Below, piece after piece: positions 43,777 through 50,906 of a DNA stretch of 64,000 nt (the stretch's first letter is position 1; each line of letters starts with the position of its first letter). This DNA is from Streptomyces parvus (GTDB lineage Bacteria; Actinomycetota; Actinomycetes; Streptomycetales; Streptomycetaceae), in contig NZ_BMRY01000004.1 of the NCBI RefSeq assembly GCF_014648875.1, positions 1-64,000 of the forward strand. Reading direction: 5' to 3'. The translations under genes were made by a program, and so were the position numbers. The notes under the pieces are model-generated. The model searched no databases. It was given only the letters and a program-made list of their open reading frames with translations, and had not been told where the DNA came from.

Positions 43777-44949
43777 CTACTGCCCCGCGAACTTGTCACT
43801 CATCGTCGCGAAGGTGCGCCGGGCGTCCTCGCCGAGCCGGGGTCCGGCCAGCCAGCCCGAAGTGACCGGGCCGATCGACGTGTTGGAGACCAGCATCGAC
43901 TTCCCGTCCGGCCCGGCGACGAACCAGCCGCCCCCGGAGGAGCCGCCCGTCATGGTGCAGCCGATCCGGTACATGGTCGGGGTCCCCGGGGCGATCGAGA
44001 GCCGCCCGGGGCGGTCGACGCACTGGTGCATCAGCAGACCGTCGTACGGCGGACCCGCCGGGTAGCCCCAGGCGCCCATGCCGCTGATCTGCTGGATCTC
44101 CGGAGCGTCGAAGGAGACCGGCAGCGCGTTGCCCACCGTCTCCTCCAGGGACTTCGTCCCGTTCTCGGGCTTCACGTGCAGCACCGCGTAGTCGTACGGC
44201 GCGCCGGCCCCGCCGGTCGGGCCGCCGCCGGAGATCCACTCGCCGGAGGACGCGGCCCAGTCCGCCCAGTAGGTGCCGTACGGGGCGACCTCCTGCGGCT
44301 GTGCGGTCCGCAGCTGCGCCGCGTTCTTGCCCTGGTCGTTGTAGGAGGGCACGAAGACGATGTTGCGGTACCAGCCACCGCCCGCGCCCGCGTGCACGCA
44401 GTGTCCGGCGGTCCACACCAGGTTGGACTTCCCGGGGTTCTTCGGGTCCTTCACGACCGTTCCCGAGCACACCATGGAGCCCTTGGGGGAGTCGAAGAAG
44501 ACCTTGCCGACCGGGGCGGCGTGCCGGTGGTAGGGCAGCTTCTCCGGCTTGGCCTGCACCGGGGCGGGGACCGGGTCGCTGACGTCCTGGCCGGCGGAGA
44601 GGTCACCGGCCGTCATCGTCTTGGCGGGCTCCTCTGCCGTGGCCATCCGGTCCGGCTTCCACAGCCCGTCGATGACCGGGTTGACGAAGTCCTCGGCCTT
44701 CCGGAGCCAGCCGTCCTTGTCCCAGTCCCTCCACCCCCCGTCCTTCCACTTCTCCGGATCGACCCCGTGCTTCTCCAGGGCGTCACCCAGATCACCGGGC
44801 AGGCCGGCGGCGGGGCCTTTGCCGGCCGCCCCGTCGGAGGCCGACGGCTTGGCGGCCGCGGAGTCCTCCTCGGGACCGCAGGCCGTGGCCGTCAGAGTGA
44901 GCGCCGCGACGAGGCCGGTGGCGGCCAGCAGCGGACGTATCGATCGCAT
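43777..44949 (-). CDS. Trypsin-like serine protease, lipoprotein (first copy)
   Basis: A 390-residue protein with a signal peptide ending in a lipobox (TLTATAC, Cys24), so probably lipid-anchored outside the cell. A charged, Trp-rich module follows at about residues 50-102 (HGVDPEKWKDGGWRDWDKDG, then NPVIDGLWKPDRM). The trypsin-like domain has the triad H183 (WTAGHC), D253 (APYDYAVLH) and S338 (GSSGGG), all present. It may be activated by cleavage between module and domain, which is an inference. The neighbouring gene 45177-46397 is its close paralogue. Its 3' end faces hflX. Confidence 0.87.
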   Translation of the reverse strand: MRSIRPLLAATGLVAALTLTATACGPEEDSAAAKPSASDGAAGKGPAAGLPGDLGDALEKHGVDPEKWKDGGWRDWDKDGWLRKAEDFVNPVIDGLWKPDRMATAEEPAKTMTAGDLSAGQDVSDPVPAPVQAKPEKLPYHRHAAPVGKVFFDSPKGSMVCSGTVVKDPKNPGKSNLVWTAGHCVHAGAGGGWYRNIVFVPSYNDQGKNAAQLRTAQPQEVAPYGTYWADWAASSGEWISGGGPTGGAGAPYDYAVLHVKPENGTKSLEETVGNALPVSFDAPEIQQISGMGAWGYPAGPPYDGLLMHQCVDRPGRLSIAPGTPTMYRIGCTMTGGSSGGGWFVAGPDGKSMLVSNTSIGPVTSGWLAGPRLGEDARRTFATMSDKFAGQ

Positions 44950-45081
44950 GGAAGAAATCCCCCTGAACAGCTGATGCGTGCGATGGTGCGCGACCTCGCC
45001 CTGCGCGGAAGCACAGTGGCGCGTGGTCGCGGTCGTGCATTCTGTCATGTGCTTGTCATTCGAAGTGCCGAAGCCGGCCGT

Positions 45082-45140
45082 CGGTCGTGCAAGGCCCCCG
45101 GCAGACGACAGGCGGTCGTGCAAGGCCCCCGGCAGACGAC
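45082..45140. repeat. 28-bp tandem direct repeat between the protease genes
   Basis: CGGTCGTGCAAGGCCCCCGG... occurs at 45082-45109 and 45113-45140, 28 identical bases with a 31-bp period. It lies between the start of the first protease gene (44949) and the stop of the second (45177). Hairpins follow at 45124-45170. Confidence 0.85.
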
Positions 45141-45170
45141 TGCCGGGGGCCATGGGCCCGCGGGCCCATG
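45124..45170 (-). terminator. Double hairpin after the second protease gene
   Basis: GGCCCCCGGCA (45124-45134) pairs with TGCCGGGGGCC (45141-45151) over a 6-nt loop, and CATGGGCCCGCGGGCCCATG (45151-45170) is a perfect 20-bp palindrome. Both lie just beyond the stop of the second protease gene (minus strand), ending its transcript before the first. Confidence 0.7.
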
Positions 45171-45176
45171 CGGGCT

Positions 45177-46397
45177 CTACCGGCCCGCGTACTTCTCACT
45201 CACCGCGCGGTAGATGCCCTCGGCCTCCTTGCCGAGCCGCGGACCGGCCAGCCAGCCCGCCGTGACCGGGCCGATCGAGGTGTTCGAGACCAGGGCGGGC
45301 TTGCCGTCCTGCCCCGCCGCGACCCAGCCGCCACCGGAGGAACCACCGGTCATCGTGCAGCCGAGGCGGTACATCGTGGGCTGCTCCTTGAAGACCGAGA
45401 GCCGGCCCGGCTTGTCCTTGCACTGCAGCATCTGCTGGCCGTCGTACGGCGGCGCGGCCGGGTAGCCCGTGGCCGTCATCCCGGCGATCTGCGGCACCGC
45501 CGGAGCGTTGAACTCGACCGGCAGCGCCGAACCGACCGTCTCCTCCAGCGACTTGCCGCCCGCACCCTTCTCCGGCGTCACGTGCAGCACCGCGAAGTCG
45601 TACGGCGCGCCCTGGCCGCCGGTCGCGGCGCCCTGCTCGATCCACTGCTCGGAGGTCTGGGCCCACTGGCCCCACCACAGACCGTAGGGAGCGATCTTCT
45701 CCTTGGGCGCGGTCTCCAGCTCGGCCAGCGACAGGCCGTCGTTGTTGTACGCCGGGACGAAGGCGATGTTGCGGTACCAGCCGCCCTCCTTGCCCGCGTG
45801 CACACAGTGCCCGGCGGTCCACACCATGTTGGACTTGCCGGGGTTCGCCGGGTCCTTCACCACGGTCGCGGAACAGACCATCGAGCCCTTCGGGCCGTCG
45901 AAGAGCAGCTTCCCGGACTCCGGGGCGTTGTCGTTGTACGGCGTCGCGACACCGGCGGCCCGGACCGGGGCCGGCGTCGGGTCCGTCACGCCGTCGTCGC
46001 CCGAGATGTCGTTGTCGACCGGGTTCTCCGGAGGCTTGTCGGCGTCCCGCATCCGGTCCGGGTCCCACAGGTCCTCGATGATCGGGTTGACGAAGTCCTT
46101 GGCCTCACGCAGCCACTTGTCCTTGTCCCAGTTCTTCCACTCCCCGTCCCGCCACTTGTCGGGGTCGATCCCGTGCTCCTTGAGCCGGTTCTTGAGGTCG
46201 TCCGGAATGGTGACCTTGCCGTCGGACTGACCGGCCGAGGCGCTGGGCGTACCGCCCGCGTTGTCCTCCTCCGGGCCGCACGCGGTGGCGGTGAGCGCCA
46301 GCACGGCGGCGACGGCGGTCGCGGCGAGCGCGGAGGAGGGCATGCGCCGTGCGCGCCTCCCGCGACGTGCGGTATCGGTCGGGCGAATGGGTCGCAT
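45177..46397 (-). CDS. Trypsin-like serine protease, lipoprotein (second copy)
   Basis: A 406-residue paralogue of the protein encoded at 43777-44949. It has an Arg-rich signal peptide with a lipobox (LTATAC), the charged Trp-rich module (HGIDPDKWRDGEWKNWDKDK, NPIIEDLWDPDRM) and a trypsin-like domain with the triad motifs WTAGHC, APYDFAVLH and TMTGGSSGGG conserved. The two copies align along their whole length, except that this one has a longer, more basic N-terminus. The start at 46397 (MRPIRPTDT) follows AGGGGGA; an in-frame ATG 54 bp upstream exists. It diverges from the siderophore locus. Confidence 0.87.
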   Translation of the reverse strand: MRPIRPTDTARRGRRARRMPSSALAATAVAAVLALTATACGPEEDNAGGTPSASAGQSDGKVTIPDDLKNRLKEHGIDPDKWRDGEWKNWDKDKWLREAKDFVNPIIEDLWDPDRMRDADKPPENPVDNDISGDDGVTDPTPAPVRAAGVATPYNDNAPESGKLLFDGPKGSMVCSATVVKDPANPGKSNMVWTAGHCVHAGKEGGWYRNIAFVPAYNNDGLSLAELETAPKEKIAPYGLWWGQWAQTSEQWIEQGAATGGQGAPYDFAVLHVTPEKGAGGKSLEETVGSALPVEFNAPAVPQIAGMTATGYPAAPPYDGQQMLQCKDKPGRLSVFKEQPTMYRLGCTMTGGSSGGGWVAAGQDGKPALVSNTSIGPVTAGWLAGPRLGKEAEGIYRAVSEKYAGR

Positions 46398-46698
46398 CTC
46401 GTGATCCCCCTGGGACTTCGTCACTCGGTACTCGTGCTGCATTGCGGACACTTCGGGCGCCGGACCGGATGCTTCCGCGCCGCTGTGCGGCCCCCACTAT
46501 GCCGGTGCCGATGGTGACGGTACGCGGCAGGTCCACGGTTCCGTGGCCGCGAGGATGTTCCGATTTACCCGTGATCCATCGCGGTCGGCGTCGTTGGTAC
46601 GTACGGGGGACACCAGGACAGCGTTCACGGCCTCGGTGCGTCCGCGCGAAATCGTACCGACGTGCAACGCAACTGTTACCGCAGGAGGATCAAGAGCC
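46398..46698. other. Divergent region between the protease pair and the siderophore locus
   Basis: No gene is seen. CCACGG-TT-CCGTGG (46533-46546) is an inverted repeat within a longer near-palindrome and could be an operator for either side. A strong AGGAGG at 46683-46688 serves the aminotransferase. No iron-box sequence of the DmdR/IdeR type (TTAGGT-like) was found by eye. Confidence 0.45.
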
Positions 46699-48093
46699 GT
46701 GTCCGTGACCGAACCCGCACCGGTGGCGCCGCCCTCCGCGCACGAGGGCATCCTCCGCCGCCAGTCCCTGCGCGAATCGGCGGCCCGCACCTACGCCCGG
46801 TCCCTGCCGATCGTCCCGGTGCGCGCCCGCGGGCTCACCATCGAGGGCGCGGACGGCCGCCGGTATCTGGACTGCCTGTCGGGCGCGGGCACCCTGGCGC
46901 TCGGCCACAACCACCCGGTCGTGCTCGAAGCCATCCGGAAGGTCATCGACTCCGGCGCCCCCCTGCATGTGCTGGACCTCGCCACCCCGGTCAAGGACGA
47001 CTTCACCACCGAGCTGTTCGCCACCCTGCCCCGGCAGTTCGCCGACAACGCCCGCATCCAGTTCTGCGGTCCCGCCGGAACGGACGCCGTCGAGGCCGCG
47101 TTCAAGCTGGTCCGTGCCGCGACCGGGCGCTCCGGACTGCTGACCTTCACCGGCGCCTACCACGGCATGACCGCCGGAGCCCTGGAAGCCTCGGGCGGCG
47201 CCACCGACGTACGGGTCACCCGGCTCCCCTTCCCGCAGGACTACCGCTGCCCGTTCGGGACCGGCGGCGAACACGGCGCCACGCTCGCCGCCCGCTGGAC
47301 CGAACACCTGCTGGACGACCGCAAGGGCGGGGTGCCGGCCCCCGCCGGGATGATCGTGGAGCCCGTCCAGGGCGAGGGCGGCGTGAACCCCGCGCCCGAC
47401 GCCTGGCTGCGCCGCATGCGCCGGATCACCGAGGAACGGTCCATCCCGCTGATCGCCGACGAGGTCCAGACCGGGGTCGGCAGGACCGGCGCGTTCTGGG
47501 CCGTCGAGCACAGCGGCATCGTCCCCGACGTCATGGTCCTCTCCAAGGCGATCGGCGGTTCCCTCCCCCTAGCCGTGATCGTCTACCGCGCTGAGCTGGA
47601 TCTTTGGCAGCCGGGCGCGCACGCGGGTACGTTTCGTGGCAACCAGCTCGCCATGGCGGCGGGCGCGGCCACGCTCGCGTACGTCAGGGAGAATCAACTG
47701 GCGGACCGCGCAGCGGTCCTGGGGGCCCGGATGCTCGCCTCGCTCAGGGAACTGAGGGCGCATCACCCGGGAATCGGTGACGTACGGGGGCGTGGACTGA
47801 TGATCGGCCTGGAGCTGGTGGATCCCGAGAGCGCGCCCCTGCCCGCCGAAGCCGGCGACCCCGCCCCGGCTCCGCCGCCCGACCCGGCCCTCGCCCTCGC
47901 CGTCCAGCAGGAATGCCTGCGACGCGGCCTCATCGTCGAACTCGGCGGCCGGCACGGCGCCGTGGTCCGCCTTCTGCCGCCCCTCACCCTCACCGACGAG
48001 CAGGCGACTGCCGTCGTCGACCGTCTCGCCGACGCGCTGGCAGCCGCGACACGCTCCCCGCACCGTCGGACCACCGCCGGGCCGACCACCTGA
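46699..48093 (+). CDS. Diaminobutyrate-2-oxoglutarate aminotransferase
   Basis: A class III PLP aminotransferase of 464 residues. It has GAGTLALGHNHP, FCGPAGTDAVEAAFKL, TGAYHGMTAGAL, the EPVQGEGG block and the PLP-lysine motif LSKAIGGS. Its best match in kind is the diaminobutyrate family (DAT/RhbA-type), which makes L-2,4-diaminobutyrate from aspartate semialdehyde and glutamate. GTG 46699 has AGGAGG 10 nt upstream. It opens the NIS siderophore locus, so DABA is the likely building block; true substrate specificity is inferred from context. The Ala/Pro-rich tail (residues 380-400) is unusual. Confidence 0.82.
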   Translation: MSVTEPAPVAPPSAHEGILRRQSLRESAARTYARSLPIVPVRARGLTIEGADGRRYLDCLSGAGTLALGHNHPVVLEAIRKVIDSGAPLHVLDLATPVKDDFTTELFATLPRQFADNARIQFCGPAGTDAVEAAFKLVRAATGRSGLLTFTGAYHGMTAGALEASGGATDVRVTRLPFPQDYRCPFGTGGEHGATLAARWTEHLLDDRKGGVPAPAGMIVEPVQGEGGVNPAPDAWLRRMRRITEERSIPLIADEVQTGVGRTGAFWAVEHSGIVPDVMVLSKAIGGSLPLAVIVYRAELDLWQPGAHAGTFRGNQLAMAAGAATLAYVRENQLADRAAVLGARMLASLRELRAHHPGIGDVRGRGLMIGLELVDPESAPLPAEAGDPAPAPPPDPALALAVQQECLRRGLIVELGGRHGAVVRLLPPLTLTDEQATAVVDRLADALAAATRSPHRRTTAGPTT

Positions 48094-48121
48094 GCCCGGA
48101 ATCCCCACAAGGAAGAACGCC

Positions 48122-50017
48122 GTGAACCCCACCCCCGCGTCCGAGGCCGACGGCCCCGGCACCCCCCAGCACCGAGGGCAGGACGGACCGGCCGCCCCCG
48201 GCACGGTCGAGGCGACGACCGTGCCCCGCCAGAAATCCCCGCACGACGCCGACCTCGCCGCGTACGCACCGGGGTCGGACCTCGCGGCCCGGAGCCGGGG
48301 CTTCGACGCGCTCGACGACCCGGACCCGCTGCGGGCCGCCGATGCGGCGGGCACCGAAAGCCTGCTGCGCTGCTGGACCCGGGAGAACGACCTGCCCCGC
48401 CCCGACGGCGACACCCTGCGCATCGCCTTCCCCGCCAGCGGCACCGCGCTGCTCGTCCCCGTGCACTACTGGTCCGCCACCGGGGCCCACCGCTTCGGCG
48501 CGCCCGCCCTGGAGAACGCCCCCGCCGGGGCCCCGCCCGCCGACGCCGCCACCGTCGCCGTCCTCATCGGCCGTGAGGGCGGCGAGAGCGGCGCGGGCGA
48601 TCTGGTCGCCCGGGTCGCCGACTCCGTACGCCACACCGCCGGCTTCATCGAGCAGCGGCGGCGCAGCCCGGCCGACCCCGCCGAGGCAGACCTCTTCCTC
48701 ACCGCCGAGCAGTCCCTGCTCCTCGGCCACCCCCTCCACCCCACGCCGAAGAGCCGCGAGGGCCTCTCCGAATCGGAGTCCCGCCGCTATTCACCGGAGC
48801 TCCACGGCTCCTTCCCGCTGCACTGGTTCGCCGTCGACCGGTCGCTGGCCGTCACCGACTCCGCCTGGACCGCAGGTGGCCCGGCCACCGCAGAGGAACT
48901 GCTGGCCCCGCACACCGAAGGGCTGAAGACGCCCCCCGGCACCGTCGCCGTCCCCGTCCACCCCTGGCAGGCCGCCGACCTGATCCACCGCCCCCAGGTC
49001 CGCGCCCTCGCCGAGACCGGTCTCCTCCACGACCTCGGCCCGCACGGCGAGCCCTGGCACCCCACCTCCTCGATCCGCACCGTGCACCGCCCCGGGGCGC
49101 GGGTCATGCTCAAGCTCTCCCTCGGCGTACGCATCACCAACTCCCGCCGGGAGAACCTCCGCAAGGAGCTCCACCGGGGCGTCGAGGTTCACCGCCTCCT
49201 GTCCGCCGGACTCGCCGAGCAGTGGCAGCGCGCGCACCCCGGCTTCGACATCGTCCGCGATCCAGCCTGGCTCGCCGTCGACGATCCCGAGGGCACCCCC
49301 GTCACCGGGCTCGACGTGGTGCTCCGCCACAACCCCTTCGGCCCGGGCGACGACGCCGCCTGCATCGCCGGACTCACCGCGCAGCGCCCCCGGCCCGGCC
49401 GCCCCGGTATGCACTCACGGCTCGCGGAGGTCGTCTCAGGACTGCGCGCCCGCACCGGGCTCAGCGGAACCGACGTTTCCGCCGAATGGTTCCGGCGCTA
49501 TCTGCACCACGTCGTGCGCCCCGTCCTCTGGCTCGACGCCCACGGCGGCATCGCCCTCGAAGCCCACCAGCAGAACACCCTCGTCCTCCTCGACCCGGAC
49601 GGCTGGCCCGTCGGCGGCCGCTACCGGGACAACCAGGGCTACTACTTCCGCGACTCCCGCCGCGCCGAGCTGGACCGGCGGCTCCCCGGCATCGGCACCG
49701 TCAGCGACACCTTCGTCTCCGACCCGGTCACCGACGAGCGCTTCGCGTACTACCTCGGCATCAACAACGTCCTCGGCCTCATCGGGGCGTTCGGGGCCCA
49801 GCACCTGGCCGACGAACAGCAACTCCTCACCGTCCTGCGCCAATTCCTCACCGAGACCGCGGAACTGGGCTCGCCCCTGCCCGCGTATCTCCTGGAGAAC
49901 CGCCAACTGCGCTGCAAGGCAAACCTGCTGACCCGGCTGCACGGCCTCGACGAGCTGGTCGGACCGGTCGACACCCAGTCCGTCTACGTCACCATCGCCA
50001 ACCCGCTGCACAGCTGA
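48122..50017 (+). CDS. IucA/IucC-family NIS siderophore synthetase (first)
   Basis: A 631-residue NRPS-independent siderophore synthetase, which activates a carboxylate by adenylation and joins it to an amine or alcohol. Family motifs visible are the ATP-binding HPWQAADLI and TSSIRTVHRPGARVMLKLSL block, GVRITNSRRENLRKEL and the C-terminal GIALEAHQQNTLVLLDPDG and RYRDNQGYY. Active-site SIRT and HQQN motifs are intact. GTG 48122 follows AGGAAG. It lies 28 bp after the aminotransferase gene. Substrate class (citrate or alpha-ketoglutarate type) cannot be assigned by eye. Confidence 0.88.
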   Translation: MNPTPASEADGPGTPQHRGQDGPAAPGTVEATTVPRQKSPHDADLAAYAPGSDLAARSRGFDALDDPDPLRAADAAGTESLLRCWTRENDLPRPDGDTLRIAFPASGTALLVPVHYWSATGAHRFGAPALENAPAGAPPADAATVAVLIGREGGESGAGDLVARVADSVRHTAGFIEQRRRSPADPAEADLFLTAEQSLLLGHPLHPTPKSREGLSESESRRYSPELHGSFPLHWFAVDRSLAVTDSAWTAGGPATAEELLAPHTEGLKTPPGTVAVPVHPWQAADLIHRPQVRALAETGLLHDLGPHGEPWHPTSSIRTVHRPGARVMLKLSLGVRITNSRRENLRKELHRGVEVHRLLSAGLAEQWQRAHPGFDIVRDPAWLAVDDPEGTPVTGLDVVLRHNPFGPGDDAACIAGLTAQRPRPGRPGMHSRLAEVVSGLRARTGLSGTDVSAEWFRRYLHHVVRPVLWLDAHGGIALEAHQQNTLVLLDPDGWPVGGRYRDNQGYYFRDSRRAELDRRLPGIGTVSDTFVSDPVTDERFAYYLGINNVLGLIGAFGAQHLADEQQLLTVLRQFLTETAELGSPLPAYLLENRQLRCKANLLTRLHGLDELVGPVDTQSVYVTIANPLHS

Positions 50018-50021
50018 ACCG

Positions 50022-50060
50022 GCGCACCAGTAAGACTCCGAGCGCACCAGAGAGACTCCG
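50022..50060. repeat. 20-bp-period tandem repeat after the first synthetase
   Basis: GCGCACCAGTAAGACTCCG (50022-50040) is repeated as GCGCACCAGAGAGACTCCG at 50042-50060, two mismatches, period 20 bp. It starts just after the synthetase stop codon at 50017. Confidence 0.7.
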
Positions 50061-50120
50061 GCCGCACCCGCACCGGAGAAGCTCACCGACCGCACCCGGT
50101 CCAGAGAGGAGAGCGCCACC

Positions 50121-50846
50121 GTGCCTCCCGCCGACGCCTCAGCGGAACCCGGCACCGCACCCGACGGCGGGAGCACCGGAGTCGAGGACACCCTCGACCT
50201 GAAGCTCACCGAGGAGCTCCTCGCGCTGATCGCCGAGGAGCGCAGCGCCGGGACGCGGCGGGCCACCGTTCCGGGTGACCTGCTCGGCGACCCGGGCTCC
50301 TGGCCGCCCGCACGGACCACGCCGGGGGAGTTCGCCCTCCTGCCCGTTCGGCTGGATCGCGACCTCCCCGTCATCAGCCGCTGGATGAACGACCCCGCCG
50401 TGGCCGCCTTCTGGGAGCTCGCCGGACCCGACTCCGTCACCGCCGACCACATCCGGCCCCAGCTCGAAGGGGACGGGCGCAGCATCCCCTGTCTCGGCGT
50501 ACTCGACGGCATCCCGATGAGCTACTGGGAGATCTACCGCGCCGACCTCGACCCCCTGGCCCGCCACTACCCCGCCCGCCCCCACGACACCGGCGTCCAC
50601 CTCCTCCTGGGGGGCGTGAAGAACCGCGGCCGGGGCGTGGGCACCACTCTGCTCCGCGCCGTCGCCGACCTCGTCCTGGACAACCTTCCGCAGTGCGGAC
50701 GGGTCGTCGCCGAGCCGGACCTGCGCAACACCCCGTCCGTATCCGCGTTCCTCAGCGCCGGTTTCCGCTTCTCCGCCGAAGTGGACCTCCCCGACAAACG
50801 CGCCGCGCTGATGATCCGCGACCGAACGTACCGAGCCCAGCTGTGA
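50121..50846 (+). CDS. Siderophore-type GNAT acetyltransferase
   Basis: A 241-residue GNAT-fold protein of the IucB/RhbD/AcbB siderophore type. It has an N-terminal extension of about 60 residues, then VISRWMNDPAVAAFWE, MSYWEIYRADLD, DTGVHLLLGGVKNRGRGVGTTLL (CoA-binding) and AEPDLRNTPSVSAFLSAGF. In related pathways such enzymes acetylate a hydroxylamine or amine of the diamine unit. Here no hydroxylase is encoded nearby, so the acceptor may be the free amine of DABA. GTG 50121 follows GGAGAG. It lies between the two synthetases. Confidence 0.83.
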   Translation: MPPADASAEPGTAPDGGSTGVEDTLDLKLTEELLALIAEERSAGTRRATVPGDLLGDPGSWPPARTTPGEFALLPVRLDRDLPVISRWMNDPAVAAFWELAGPDSVTADHIRPQLEGDGRSIPCLGVLDGIPMSYWEIYRADLDPLARHYPARPHDTGVHLLLGGVKNRGRGVGTTLLRAVADLVLDNLPQCGRVVAEPDLRNTPSVSAFLSAGFRFSAEVDLPDKRAALMIRDRTYRAQL

Positions 50847-50874
50847 CTTGCTCTCCGCACCGCCCCAACCGCTC

Positions 50875-50899
50875 GAACCTCATAGGTTCCCTCCGGAGG
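50875..50899 (+). promoter_or_regulatory. Hairpin and SD-embedding palindrome before the second synthetase
   Basis: GAACCT-CAT-AGGTTC (50875-50889) is a 6-bp inverted repeat with a 3-nt loop, directly followed by the 10-bp palindrome CCTCCGGAGG (50890-50899), which contains the SD of the gene starting at 50907. The SD could be masked by pairing. Confidence 0.5.
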
Positions 50900-50906
50900 A
50901 GTCCCC

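Noticed and set aside
46398..46698. DmdR/IdeR iron box upstream of the siderophore locus
   Set aside because: Searched by eye for a TTAGGT...ACCTAA-like palindrome and found none, so iron control at this promoter is not claimed.
50875..50889. GAACCT-CAT-AGGTTC as an iron box
   Set aside because: The arms are in the opposite orientation (AACCT...AGGTT) from the iron-box half-sites, so it was kept only as a hairpin.
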